Positions 16,928 through 25,725 of a stretch of 64,000 nt of DNA are shown in pieces. Location of the stretch: positions 1 through 64,000 of the forward strand of contig JAEWQB010000014.1 of the NCBI GenBank assembly GCA_023460395.1, given 5' to 3'. This DNA comes from Pseudomonadota bacterium. Its GTDB lineage: Bacteria > Desulfobacterota > Desulfovibrionia > Desulfovibrionales > Desulfovibrionaceae. The first letter of the stretch is position 1, and each line of letters begins with the position of its first letter. The notes under the pieces are model-generated. The model was not told the origin of the DNA and did not search any database. It worked only from the letters and a program-made list of their open reading frames with translations. A program made the position numbers and the translations under genes.

Positions 16928-18001
16928 TTAGTAGCGGGGAACCTTGGTCAGCCAGTTTTGCGTATCGGAAATGTCACCGTGCTGGATTCCCGTGTAGGTT
17001 TCATACAACCGGCGGGTGATAGGGCCAATGTTCCCATCGCCCACCGTGTAGGATTTTCCGTCATCGGTGATGTAATGGCCTACAGGAGTGATAACGGCTG
17101 CGGTGCCGAACCCGCCCGCTTCCACAATATCGCCGGACTGGATCATTTCCAGAAAATCGGTGAGCCGGATGCGCTCCAGCCGGGCTTGCGGTACCATTTC
17201 CAGCATGGATTCCGAAGTGATGGAACGCAGGACGGTATCAGTAAATTCCGGGATGATGACGGAGCCGTCTTTAAGTACGTGGAAGTGGTTCATGGCACCA
17301 GCCTCTTCCAGATACGTGTTGCTGGTGTCCAGATAGAGCACCTGCGCCGCACCGCGTTTTTCGGCAAAGAGCTGGGCACGCAACGAGGCGGCGTAGTTGC
17401 CGGGAGCTTTGGCTGCGCCGGTTCCGCCGGGGGCCGCGCGGTGAAAACGCTCGGTAATGAGCAGCGTTACTGTTTTATTGAAGCCGCCGGGGTAGTACGC
17501 CCCGCTGGGCGAGAGCATGATACAGTATGTGTAGGTAGAGCTGGGGTGCACACCCAGAGCGTCTTCTGTGGCAAACACAAAAGGACGGATGTAGAGTGAC
17601 GACTCCGGCAGGGTGGGGCACCATTCGCGCTCCACATCAAGCAGACGCATGCAGCCTTCAATCTGCATTTCAGCGGGAATGTGCGGCATGCAGAGAATTT
17701 CTGCGGAAATATTCAGGCGAGCCGCGTTCTTGTCGAAGCGAAATGCGTAAATCTCACCGTCTGCGTGGCGGAAAGCCTTAGCACCTTCAAAAGCCGACTG
17801 ACCATAATGCAGCGTCATGGCTCCGGGGGGAATAGAAAAATTGCCGTAGGGGACAATGCGGGCGTTCGACCACTCCCCGTTGGCGTAATCCATAAGAAAC
17901 ATATGGTCGCAGCGCAGTTTGCCAAAAGGCAACGAGTTCATGCCTTGGAGAACAGAATGCTGCCGTGCGGATTGTGGCAGCAGATTGAGTGAGATTTCCA
18001 T
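16928..18001 (-). CDS. ilvE: Branched-chain amino acid aminotransferase
   Basis: The 357-residue PLP enzyme makes leucine, isoleucine and valine from their 2-oxo acids with glutamate. It is of the class IV, BCAT type: LHYGQSAFEGAKAFR near residue 65, YIRPFVFATE in the middle, and the Lys-containing AAKAPGNYAAS segment near residue 200 that carries PLP. The C-terminal GFGTAAVITPV segment is also typical. The ATG at 18001 has an AAAAGGGA site. A T-run hairpin region and a mini ORF lie just upstream and may form an attenuator. Confidence 0.93.
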   Translation of the reverse strand: MEISLNLLPQSARQHSVLQGMNSLPFGKLRCDHMFLMDYANGEWSNARIVPYGNFSIPPGAMTLHYGQSAFEGAKAFRHADGEIYAFRFDKNAARLNISAEILCMPHIPAEMQIEGCMRLLDVEREWCPTLPESSLYIRPFVFATEDALGVHPSSTYTYCIMLSPSGAYYPGGFNKTVTLLITERFHRAAPGGTGAAKAPGNYAASLRAQLFAEKRGAAQVLYLDTSNTYLEEAGAMNHFHVLKDGSVIIPEFTDTVLRSITSESMLEMVPQARLERIRLTDFLEMIQSGDIVEAGGFGTAAVITPVGHYITDDGKSYTVGDGNIGPITRRLYETYTGIQHGDISDTQNWLTKVPRY

Positions 18002-18028
18002 TGTCCATCCCTTTTACTATGCCGTTAT

Positions 18029-18103
18029 CTAAAAAAAATCGCCGCCGAAACCGGAAACAATACCGCCAATGCCGTTGAAAGCACTGGCGGCTATGAAGCG
18101 CAT
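18029..18103 (-). promoter_or_regulatory. Possible attenuator leader upstream of ilvE
   Basis: On the minus strand, 30 bases upstream of ilvE, eight T follow GGCGGCGA. An upstream GCCGCC-containing arm (about 18081-18091) can pair either with a nearby GGCGGT arm (hairpin without T run) or with the GGCGGC next to the T run (terminator). A 24-codon mini ORF (MRFIAASAFNGIGGIVSG then five more residues and FF-stop region) spans the same bases and contains four Ile or Val codons. No strong ribosome site precedes it. This is an inference from possible pairings. Confidence 0.3.
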
Positions 18104-18345
18104 GCGGATAAAGCCGCGTCGCGTACCGGTTGCGGGTGGTGCGCGCAGGGTTTTTACCTTTCCGCTTGCGCGGGGATTTGTCAATGGGGAGTGGGGGCGG
18201 AAATGACAGAATTGGCAGTAAATATGGCAAAAATGGCGAAAAGGGCAGAAAGCGGAAAGGAGTGATGGACGAAAGTGGAGTGATTTACTATAGATTATGC
18301 CGGGTTGAAGTGGCAAAAAAAAAATATATTTTCTACAAAAAAATA

Positions 18346-18375
18346 TTGACGCCGCGCTAAACATAGGGCTATAGG
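18346..18375 (+). promoter_or_regulatory. Sigma-70 promoter of the second RRM gene
   Basis: TTGACG at 18346-18351 and TATAGG at 18370-18375 are separated by 18 bases. The upstream 40 bases are almost pure A/T, like an UP element. Transcription would start near 18382, giving a leader of about 87 bases. Confidence 0.65.
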
Positions 18376-18468
18376 GAACGGACGTAAACGATAGCGGTGC
18401 TGCCATTTTGTGAGTTGGCTCTCGACGTGGTGGCACATCCCTTCCCTTTTATTTTGGAGTTGATTAAC

Positions 18469-18741
18469 TTGTCCAAGAACATCTACGTCGGCAATCTGGC
18501 TTGGTCCACCACTGACTCGGATCTGCGCAACCTGTTCGCCGAATACGGCGAAGTGCTTTCCGCTCGTGTCATCGAAGATCGTGAAACCGGGCGTTCCCGT
18601 GGCTTCGGCTTCGTTGAAATGGACGACGCCGGCGCAGCTCAGGCCATTCAGGCTCTGAACGGCAAGGCTGTGGGCGGTCGTGACCTTAAAGTAAACGAAG
18701 CTCAGCCCCGTGAGAGCCGTCCGAGCCGTCCCCGCTACTAA
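18469..18741 (+). CDS. Second small RRM RNA-binding protein, TTG start
   Basis: The 90-residue protein is a close paralogue of the one at 16170, with the same opening (SKNIYVGNL) and RNP1 (RGFGFVEM). It differs mainly in the last third, which ends in repeated SRP/RPRY residues. Alignment with the paralogue places the start at a TTG (18469), with a GGAG site nine bases upstream; no ATG exists nearby in frame. A promoter and a terminator frame it, so it is a single-gene unit. It is likely an RNA chaperone. Confidence 0.87.
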   Translation: MSKNIYVGNLAWSTTDSDLRNLFAEYGEVLSARVIEDRETGRSRGFGFVEMDDAGAAQAIQALNGKAVGGRDLKVNEAQPRESRPSRPRY

Positions 18742-18765
18742 GCGCACGTATCGAAAGCAATCACG

Positions 18766-18793
18766 AAGCCTCTGCTCTGCGGAGGCTTTTTTT
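18766..18793 (+). terminator. Rho-independent terminator of the second RRM gene
   Basis: AAGCCTC and GAGGCTT-type arms enclose a short loop and are followed by seven T. Confidence 0.85.
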
Positions 18794-18992
18794 GTGCGCA
18801 ATGGGCATCTGCCAGCAGAACCGACTGTTTTGGCAATCTCTGCTGGAGCGGATGTTTTTGCGATTTGTTGTGCTGAGTTTTTTCCTCGCGCAAAAAGGAC
18901 GTCACGCGATGTGCCCACGTCCACATCGGGGAGGAGGGGCCAGAGTACGGGAAAGAAGGAGCCATGTGCGTGGGGGGGGGCAAGGCCGAATC

Positions 18993-19087
18993 TGGCGGAA
19001 GCGTATAGGAGTCGAACCTACCGGGGACATCTCTGCCACCCCACCGGTTTTGAAGACCGGGCGCCACACCGGTGACGAAACGCTTCC
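18993..19087 (-). tRNA. selC: tRNA-Sec (selenocysteine, anticodon UCA)
   Basis: The 95-base gene has the long acceptor/T-stem geometry and the large variable arm of selenocysteine tRNA. The acceptor starts GGAAGCG and is closed by CGCTTCC with encoded CCA. The anticodon arm CCGGT-CTTCAAA-ACCGG reads UGA. The organism therefore should make selenoproteins, which fits sulfate reducers with selenium-containing formate dehydrogenases. selA and selB are not in the window. Confidence 0.95.
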
Positions 19088-19437
19088 ATAGGTCGTGTGA
19101 CCTGAATTTTGTGTTGTCTGCGCAGGCCCCTCCTCGCAGGCCTTGAGGGCGCTGGGGAGCGATAGGTTGCCGCAGGGCGTCTCTAGAACTGGAGGCGCAT
19201 TTCGTCGCGGCTTACCCACCTTACACTGGGCAGAAAGCCGCGCGAAGCGGCAGGGACAGCGTGACCGCCACCATGTGCGCAAGACGTAGAGGCACAGTGC
19301 GATAGATGAATCGCGTAACAACGGAAGATATCTAGCAGCTTTCATAATGACGGGCAAGATGCTTGGGCGAATTTCCTTACCAATAGGGCGTTCCTGCGCG
19401 GAAGTGATGAAAATCGGACTTTTCCGTCAGCTTGTCA

Positions 19438-19466
19438 TTGTCAAAAGGCCCTCAACGCCTTAATAC
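19438..19466 (+). promoter_or_regulatory. Probable promoter of ftsH
   Basis: TTGTCA (19438-19443) and TAATAC (19461-19466) are 17 bases apart. Transcription would start near 19473, downstream of the first in-frame TTG (19432), which supports the later TTG (19519) as the true ftsH start. The remaining part of the 431-base gap after selC (19088-19437) shows no gene. Confidence 0.5.
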
Positions 19467-19518
19467 TAACAATCCAAGTACAGAAATAATCCGAACCGTA
19501 TCTCGGAGGCATGCTCTC

Positions 19519-21708
19519 TTGAATCAGATATCCCGGAACCTCGTTCTTTGGGCCGTCATCTCCGTGCTGATGGTGGTCTTGTTTAATCTCTTCAGCCAGC
19601 CGCAAAATCAGCCGGGTAAGCTCAGCTATACCGAGTTTTTGCAGATGGTGGATAATGGTCAGGTAACTGAAGTGGACATCCAAGGGCAGAAGCTCACCGC
19701 TCACCGCCCGGATGGTTCCTCTGTGGCCACCTTCGCGCCGGAAGACCCGCAACTGGTGCAGCGCCTTATCAGTAAAGGTGTGCGGGTGAACGCTCAGCCG
19801 CCGGAAGACGCGCCTTGGTACATGACCCTGCTGGTGTCATGGTTCCCCATGCTGCTGCTCATTGGTGTGTGGATTTTCTTCATGCGCCAGATGCAGGGTG
19901 GTGGTGGAAAGGCCATGTCGTTTGGTCGCTCGCGGGCACGCCTTATCTCGCAGGAGCAGACGCGCATCACCTTCGATGACGTGGCAGGCGTGGACGAAGC
20001 CAAGGAAGAACTGACTGAAGTGGTGGATTTTTTGTCCAACCCCAAAAAGTTCACACGACTTGGCGGACGCATTCCCAAAGGCGTGTTGCTTGTTGGCCCT
20101 CCCGGCACGGGGAAAACCCTGCTGGCCCGCGCTGTGGCGGGGGAAGCCGGTGTGCCGTTCTTTTCCATTTCCGGTTCTGACTTTGTGGAAATGTTTGTGG
20201 GCGTTGGGGCTTCCCGCGTGCGCGACTTGTTTATGCAGGGCAAAAAAAACGCCCCCTGTCTTATCTTTATTGATGAAATTGACGCGGTGGGCCGTCAGCG
20301 CGGAGCCGGACTTGGCGGCGGGCATGACGAGCGCGAACAAACGTTGAACCAGTTGTTGGTGGAAATGGACGGGTTCGAATCCAACGAAGGGGTTATTCTC
20401 ATCGCTGCCACGAACCGTCCCGACGTGCTGGACCCCGCCTTGCTGCGCCCCGGTCGGTTTGACCGGCAGGTGGTGGTGCCCACCCCCGACCTGAAGGGCA
20501 GAAAGCATATTCTGGAAGTACACGCCAAGCGTACCCCCCTCGCCAAAGACGTAAACATGGAAGTTCTGGCTAAAGGAACGCCCGGTTTCTCCGGTGCGGA
20601 CCTTGAAAACCTTGTAAACGAGGCTGCCCTGCAGGCTGCCAAGAGTAACAAGGATCAGGTCAACATGTTTGACTTTGAGATGGCTAAGGACAAAATCCTT
20701 ATGGGTAAGGAGCGGCGTAGCCTTGTGATGAGCGAACACGAGAAGCGTGTCACCGCGTATCATGAGGCCGGGCACGCGCTTACCGCAGTCATGCTGCCGG
20801 AGACTGACCCCATTCACAAGGTGTCCATTATCCCCCGCGGGCGTGCGCTGGGCGTGACCATGCAGTTGCCAGAAGGCGACCGGCACGGGTATTCGCGTAC
20901 CTATCTGGAAAACAGCCTTGTGGTCTTTCTGGGTGGGCGAGTGGCGGAAGAGCTTATCTTTGATGAAATTACCACCGGCGCAGGCAACGACATAGAACGG
21001 GCCACCAAGATGGCGCGGAAGATGGTCTGCGAATGGGGCATGTCCGACGCCATTGGTCCCATGAATATTGGCGAACAGGGCGAGGAAGTCTTCATTGGTC
21101 GTGAGTGGGCGCATTCCCGCAATTACAGTGAAGAAACCGCCCGGCTGGTGGACGCTGAAGTTAAACGCATCATGGAAGGTGCCCGCCAGCGGGCCCGTGA
21201 GATTCTGGAAGAAAACAGCAAGGTGTTGCACACCATCGCGGAAGCTCTGCTGGAACGCGAAACAATCAGCGGCGCGGACATTCAGTTGATTTTGGAAGGA
21301 AAGCCGCTACCCCCCGCCGAGATGGTCAATACGCCTTCCGGCGCGGGTGAGAATGAAAAAGACGATGTTGCCAAAGCCGCTGCGGCGTATCGCGGGCAGC
21401 AGGCGGCGACTGCTTCCGAACCGGCTGAACCTGATTCCGCGGCTCCTTCAGCCCAAGCTGACAGTGCGGACGGTGGTGACTTTGTACTAGAAAAAGCGGA
21501 TGCGCCGGAGACGGCACCCGCTGCGGACTCCGCAGACGGAGAAGGGGCGAAGAGCGATTCTGACGCGACGAATACCCCGCCTGCCGACTCGATCGGTGCA
21601 CCCGATGAGTCCGCTGGGGAGGCTCAGACCCCTCCGGCATCCCAGACCGGCAGCCGCCTGAGTGGTCGCTTTGGTGGTAAAGACCCAGAGGACGGGGGAG
21701 AGCGGTAA
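19519..21708 (+). CDS. ftsH: ATP-dependent zinc metalloprotease FtsH
   Basis: FtsH is the membrane-anchored AAA+ protease that degrades misfolded membrane proteins and regulators. Two membrane segments (about residues 7-26 and 100-122) flank a periplasmic domain. The AAA module has Walker A GPPGTGKT at 193-200, Walker B IFIDEID and the second region of homology. The zinc site HEAGH is at 415-419. The start is a TTG at 19519 with GGAGG nine bases upstream. The protein is 729 residues, longer than the usual 640 or so because of an acidic Ala/Pro/Asp-rich C-terminal tail of about 90 residues. Its last base is shared with the folP start. Confidence 0.96.
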   Translation: MNQISRNLVLWAVISVLMVVLFNLFSQPQNQPGKLSYTEFLQMVDNGQVTEVDIQGQKLTAHRPDGSSVATFAPEDPQLVQRLISKGVRVNAQPPEDAPWYMTLLVSWFPMLLLIGVWIFFMRQMQGGGGKAMSFGRSRARLISQEQTRITFDDVAGVDEAKEELTEVVDFLSNPKKFTRLGGRIPKGVLLVGPPGTGKTLLARAVAGEAGVPFFSISGSDFVEMFVGVGASRVRDLFMQGKKNAPCLIFIDEIDAVGRQRGAGLGGGHDEREQTLNQLLVEMDGFESNEGVILIAATNRPDVLDPALLRPGRFDRQVVVPTPDLKGRKHILEVHAKRTPLAKDVNMEVLAKGTPGFSGADLENLVNEAALQAAKSNKDQVNMFDFEMAKDKILMGKERRSLVMSEHEKRVTAYHEAGHALTAVMLPETDPIHKVSIIPRGRALGVTMQLPEGDRHGYSRTYLENSLVVFLGGRVAEELIFDEITTGAGNDIERATKMARKMVCEWGMSDAIGPMNIGEQGEEVFIGREWAHSRNYSEETARLVDAEVKRIMEGARQRAREILEENSKVLHTIAEALLERETISGADIQLILEGKPLPPAEMVNTPSGAGENEKDDVAKAAAAYRGQQAATASEPAEPDSAAPSAQADSADGGDFVLEKADAPETAPAADSADGEGAKSDSDATNTPPADSIGAPDESAGEAQTPPASQTGSRLSGRFGGKDPEDGGER

Positions 21709-22565
21709 TGGTTTCCCCGACCATATGGCATGTACGAGGGGGCAGGGCATTGGACCCTGCCCCTTTTCTTATTTTCGGCATCGTCAACGTGACGCCGGAT
21801 TCGTTTCATGACGGTGGGCAACATGCCGAAGCGGTGACTGGTCTTGCCCACGCTGTGCGACTGGCGGAAGAGGGAGCGCACGTGCTCGACGTGGGGGGAG
21901 AATCCTCCCGCCCTTTCGCGGACCCTGTACCTCTTGCCGCCGAGTTGGACCGGGTGCTGCCCGTTGTTGATGGCCTGCGGGGACATCGCGGGGAAAACGG
22001 GTTGCCGTGGGCCATTTCCGTGGACACGTATAAGGCGGCGACCGCGGCTGCTGTGCTGGCTGCCGGAGCTGATATTATCAACGATATTTCCGCATTTTCT
22101 TTTGACCCGGAATTATTGGATGTATTGGGCGAGTATCAGCCGGGGTATGTGCTCATGCACAGTCAGGGCAAACCCACAGAGATGCAAAAAGCTCCCCGAT
22201 ATGCGGATGTGGTAGAGGAAATTCTGGACTTTTTTGAGAAAAAGCTGAAAGAATTGGTCGCGGCCGGGATGCCGGAAGAACGGATTATGCTTGATCCCGG
22301 TATCGGATTTGGGAAAACGGTTGAACATAACGTGGCAATCTTGAAGAATATGCACAGGTTCGCGCAGTTTGGTTTGCCGGTTATGGCGGCGTTGTCCAAT
22401 AAGTCAATGTTTGGCGGGCTATGCGGACTTCCCGTGGGGGAGCGGGCCACCGCCACTCAGGCCGCCACCGCCATTCTGGCGGCACGCGGTGTCTACGCGC
22501 ACCGGGTGCATGATGTGGCGTTGACTGTGCAAACCCTTGTGGTGGCAAACGCGCTGACTGCGTAA
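21708..22565 (+). CDS. folP: Dihydropteroate synthase
   Basis: The enzyme condenses hydroxymethyl-dihydropterin pyrophosphate with p-aminobenzoate in folate synthesis and is the sulfonamide target. The first signature IFGIVNVTPDSFHDGG and the second, GAHVLDVGGESSRP, are present, as is the LDPGIGFGKT loop. The length of 285 residues is normal. The ATG overlaps the ftsH stop by one base (TAATG), so the two genes are coupled. Confidence 0.94.
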   Translation: MVSPTIWHVRGGRALDPAPFLIFGIVNVTPDSFHDGGQHAEAVTGLAHAVRLAEEGAHVLDVGGESSRPFADPVPLAAELDRVLPVVDGLRGHRGENGLPWAISVDTYKAATAAAVLAAGADIINDISAFSFDPELLDVLGEYQPGYVLMHSQGKPTEMQKAPRYADVVEEILDFFEKKLKELVAAGMPEERIMLDPGIGFGKTVEHNVAILKNMHRFAQFGLPVMAALSNKSMFGGLCGLPVGERATATQAATAILAARGVYAHRVHDVALTVQTLVVANALTA

Positions 22566-22629
22566 CCCCTTGGATTACGCTTGGCAGAAATGGATTCGGG
22601 AACGGTAAGGCGATACGGAGTCGCAGGGA

Positions 22630-23379
22630 ATGCTGCAAATCGCGAATATAAGCATAGGATGGCGGGACGCGCTTGATATCGCGCTGGTTACTCTGCTGTT
22701 TTATCGCATAATCCTTATGGTGAAGGGAACCCGTGCGGTTTCCGCCATTTATGGACTGCTGTTTATTCTGCTGGTGTATTTCATCGCGGAAGAAGTGGGC
22801 CTGTATACCCTGCATTGGCTGTTGGGCAACTTCCTTGGTTCCATTTTCCTCGTCATTATCGTTTTGTTCCAGAAGGATATCCGGCGTGCGCTCACGGAAA
22901 TGGGGGCGCGTGGGTTCTGGCGAAAACCGGTTGTGCAGGACGACCTGCTCAATGAAATGGTCGCGGCGGTGCTGAGTCTTGCCCAGCGTAGAGTGGGAGC
23001 GCTTATCGTGCTGGAGCGAAATGTTCCGCTGGGGGATACCATGGAACGCGGAGTGCCTTTGGATGCCAAAGTGACCAAGGAACTCCTTATCGCCATATTT
23101 CAAACCACTACGCCGTTGCATGACGGAGCGGTTGTCGTCCGCGGCGGGCGGTTGAGCGCAGCGGGCTGTATTCTCCCTCTGGCTGTGGCTCCGCAAGATC
23201 GTCCGGGCTATGGTACCCGGCACCGCGCCGCTATGGGGATCACTGAAGAAAGCGATGCCGTTGCCATAGTGGTTTCCGAGGAGCGCGGGGCAGTGACGGT
23301 TTCCATTGGCGGACGACTGACCACGGCTCTGGACGCCACGCGGCTTAAACGCGTGTTACGCAACGCATTGGAGCGATAG
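22630..23379 (+). CDS. cdaA: Diadenylate cyclase CdaA
   Basis: CdaA makes the second messenger c-di-AMP from two ATP. Three N-terminal membrane segments (about residues 13-30, 35-53 and 61-80) are followed by a DAC domain with the catalytic DGA at 165-167 and RHR at 197-199. Both catalytic motifs are intact. The ybbR gene follows after two bases and glmM after that. This cdaA-cdaR-glmM order is the one known from Firmicutes, where both partners bind and modulate CdaA. Confidence 0.93.
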   Translation: MLQIANISIGWRDALDIALVTLLFYRIILMVKGTRAVSAIYGLLFILLVYFIAEEVGLYTLHWLLGNFLGSIFLVIIVLFQKDIRRALTEMGARGFWRKPVVQDDLLNEMVAAVLSLAQRRVGALIVLERNVPLGDTMERGVPLDAKVTKELLIAIFQTTTPLHDGAVVVRGGRLSAAGCILPLAVAPQDRPGYGTRHRAAMGITEESDAVAIVVSEERGAVTVSIGGRLTTALDATRLKRVLRNALER

Positions 23380-23381
23380 CC

Positions 23382-24281
23382 ATGCGCGCGAACTGGCAAT
23401 ATTTTATTCTGGCCTTTCTCATGGCAAGCAGTCTGTGGTTCATGGTTTCCGGTCGTGAAGAAGTGGAAGCATGGGTTCGGATGCGCATTGAGATGAAAGG
23501 TATGCCGCCGGACCTGATCGTGATGAGCGGTCTGGAACCGCAGGTGGACATTCGGGTGCGCGCCCCCAAGGGCTTGCTGCGCAGTCTGTCGGAACGCCCG
23601 CTGGCCTATTCGCTAAACCTGTCGGCTCTGACACCGGGCGAAAACGTCATTCCCGTTCATCCAGAACAAATTCCGTTGGGGAGCGCCTATAAGGTGGTGG
23701 AAGTGCGCCCCTCGCGCCTGACGCTGGAGGTCGATTCCATTGAAACCCGCGAAGTGCCGGTAACGGTGAAGCCGCAGGGGGAATTGGCTGTGGATATGAA
23801 AATTATCGACGCGAAGCCTGTACCGGAAACGGTGCTGGTTCGCGGAGCGTCTTCGCTGGTGAAAACCGTGGAGTCGGTGGTGGTGCCCGTAACCGTGCCC
23901 ACCTCCACAGAACCGGGCCTGACAGAAGTTTCCAGTCCGGTCAGTGTGCCGGACGGTCTGGAAGCCGCACCGGCGCAGGTGCGTGTCGCCTTCACGCTGG
24001 GCTTGAAGACCGTAAACAAAAGCGTGGTCCGGGAAGTGGAGATTGTGGAACCGGATGGCGTTTCGGTGAAAGCGCGGTCACGTAAAGTTACCCTGCAACT
24101 GGAATTGCCAGAGTCGCGGAGTGGAGATGATGCCGTGCTGGACGAGGTGCGGGCGGAATTGGATGTGCCGCAGAACATTGAGCCGGGCACCCACGCATTA
24201 CCATACCGGGTGCATCTGCCGGATGGTGTCTGGCTTAAATCGGCTAAACCGAATACGCTGACAGTGACAATCCGTAAATAA
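23382..24281 (+). CDS. YbbR-domain protein (CdaR-like)
   Basis: The 299-residue protein has one N-terminal membrane segment (about residues 6-24) and a large extracytoplasmic part made of YbbR-type beta repeats, seen as recurrent V-x-V-x-P-x-G strands. In Firmicutes the equivalent CdaR binds CdaA and modulates c-di-AMP synthesis. It starts two bases after the cdaA stop, so co-translation is very likely. A regulatory role here is inferred from the neighbour. Confidence 0.85.
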   Translation: MRANWQYFILAFLMASSLWFMVSGREEVEAWVRMRIEMKGMPPDLIVMSGLEPQVDIRVRAPKGLLRSLSERPLAYSLNLSALTPGENVIPVHPEQIPLGSAYKVVEVRPSRLTLEVDSIETREVPVTVKPQGELAVDMKIIDAKPVPETVLVRGASSLVKTVESVVVPVTVPTSTEPGLTEVSSPVSVPDGLEAAPAQVRVAFTLGLKTVNKSVVREVEIVEPDGVSVKARSRKVTLQLELPESRSGDDAVLDEVRAELDVPQNIEPGTHALPYRVHLPDGVWLKSAKPNTLTVTIRK

Positions 24282-24340
24282 CATAACCTATCGTACCCAC
24301 CGTATTTATTGGGTTGATGGGGAAAGAACGAGGAATATGG

Positions 24341-25693
24341 ATGGCTAAGCGTCTGTTTGGAACGGACGGTCTGCGCGGGCAGGTCAATATCTATCCCATG
24401 GTGCCGGATGTGGCGCTGCGGCTGGGCCTTGCCGCCGGAACGTTTTTTCGGAATGGTACAAAGCGGCACAGGGTGGTTATCGGAAAGGATACGCGTCTTT
24501 CCGGGTATATCTTTGAATCGGCTCTTACTTCGGGCTTGTGCGCCGCTGGCATGGACGTTTTTTTGGTGGGGCCGCTGCCCACCCCGGCTATTGCGTTTTT
24601 GACCCGTAACATGCGGGCGGATTTGGGAGTGGTGATTTCTGCATCGCATAATCCGTTTATGGATAACGGCATAAAATTTTTCGACAATCAAGGCTTTAAA
24701 TTAGCCGATGCCGTGGAAGACGACATTACCGCGATGGTGCTGGATACCTCACACGAGTGGGACTATCCCGCGCCGGAGAGGGTGGGCCGTGCCTTGCGCA
24801 TAAATGATGCGCCGGGGCGGTATATTGTGTATCTGAAAAACAGTTTTCCCACGCACCTCACGCTGGAAGGTCTGCGTATCGTTTTGGACTGCGCCCACGG
24901 AGCCAACTACCGTGTAGCCCCCCTCGCACTGGAAGAACTGGGAGCAGAGGTGGTGCGCATAGGGGTTTCTCCAGACGGACTGAATATCAACCAGCAATGC
25001 GGGTCGCTGTATCCCGGTGTTGCGGCTGAAAAGGTGTTGGAGCACGGCGCGGATATCGGCCTTGCGCTGGATGGCGACGCCGACAGGTTGATTGTTGTGG
25101 ACGAAAAAGGGCAGGTGCTGGACGGCGATCAGATTATGGCTATCTGTGCGCTGGATCTCATGGAGCGCGATGAGTTGCCGGGGCGCACGCTGGTATCTAC
25201 GGTCATGAGTAATATGGCGCTGGAAGTATTTATGAAAGAGCATGGCGGCAGTCTGCTGCGCACAGCGGTGGGCGACCGGTATGTGGTGGAAGCCATGCGG
25301 CGCGAGGGCGCAACCATGGGCGGCGAACAGTCGGGGCACCTGATATTCATGCCATACAGTACCACAGGCGATGGTCTGCTGGCGGCCCTGCAACTGCTGC
25401 GCATCATGAAAGAAAAGGGAAAGCCGCTTTCGGAATTGGCGGGGTTGCTTTCTCTGTTCCCGCAGGAATTGATCAATGTGCACGTCCGCCGGAAAATTCC
25501 GTTTGAGGAATGCCCTGCTCTGTTGGAAGCCAAACGGAAGGCGGAAGCCGAGTTGGGCGATAGGGGGCGGGTGCTGCTCCGCTATTCGGGGACAGAGGCC
25601 GTTTGCCGGGTTATGGTGGAAGGCGAACATGCGGACCATGTGGCCCGTCTTGCCGCCAATTTAGCGGAAGTGGCACAAATTCATCTGAAATAA
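24341..25693 (+). CDS. glmM: Phosphoglucosamine mutase
   Basis: GlmM converts glucosamine-6-phosphate to the 1-phosphate on the way to UDP-GlcNAc for peptidoglycan and LPS. The phosphoserine motif SASHNP places the catalytic Ser at residue 102, the same number as in E. coli. The Mg site DGDADR and the C-terminal phosphate loop RYSGTEAVCRVMVE are present. The length is 450 residues. The ATG at 24341 has a GAGGA site; an in-frame ATG upstream is less suited. Confidence 0.95.
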   Translation: MAKRLFGTDGLRGQVNIYPMVPDVALRLGLAAGTFFRNGTKRHRVVIGKDTRLSGYIFESALTSGLCAAGMDVFLVGPLPTPAIAFLTRNMRADLGVVISASHNPFMDNGIKFFDNQGFKLADAVEDDITAMVLDTSHEWDYPAPERVGRALRINDAPGRYIVYLKNSFPTHLTLEGLRIVLDCAHGANYRVAPLALEELGAEVVRIGVSPDGLNINQQCGSLYPGVAAEKVLEHGADIGLALDGDADRLIVVDEKGQVLDGDQIMAICALDLMERDELPGRTLVSTVMSNMALEVFMKEHGGSLLRTAVGDRYVVEAMRREGATMGGEQSGHLIFMPYSTTGDGLLAALQLLRIMKEKGKPLSELAGLLSLFPQELINVHVRRKIPFEECPALLEAKRKAEAELGDRGRVLLRYSGTEAVCRVMVEGEHADHVARLAANLAEVAQIHLK

Positions 25694-25725
25694 CGCGCGT
25701 CAGTACACGATAAGGAGCATGCTGC

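Noticed and set aside
19088..19437. Structured RNA such as SRP or 6S RNA between selC and ftsH
   Set aside because: Several short GC-rich stems occur, but conserved SRP or 6S core sequences are absent.
19837..21231. Long antisense frame of 464 codons inside ftsH
   Set aside because: It lies opposite a clear FtsH gene, has no ribosome site or family features and is a shadow of codon bias.
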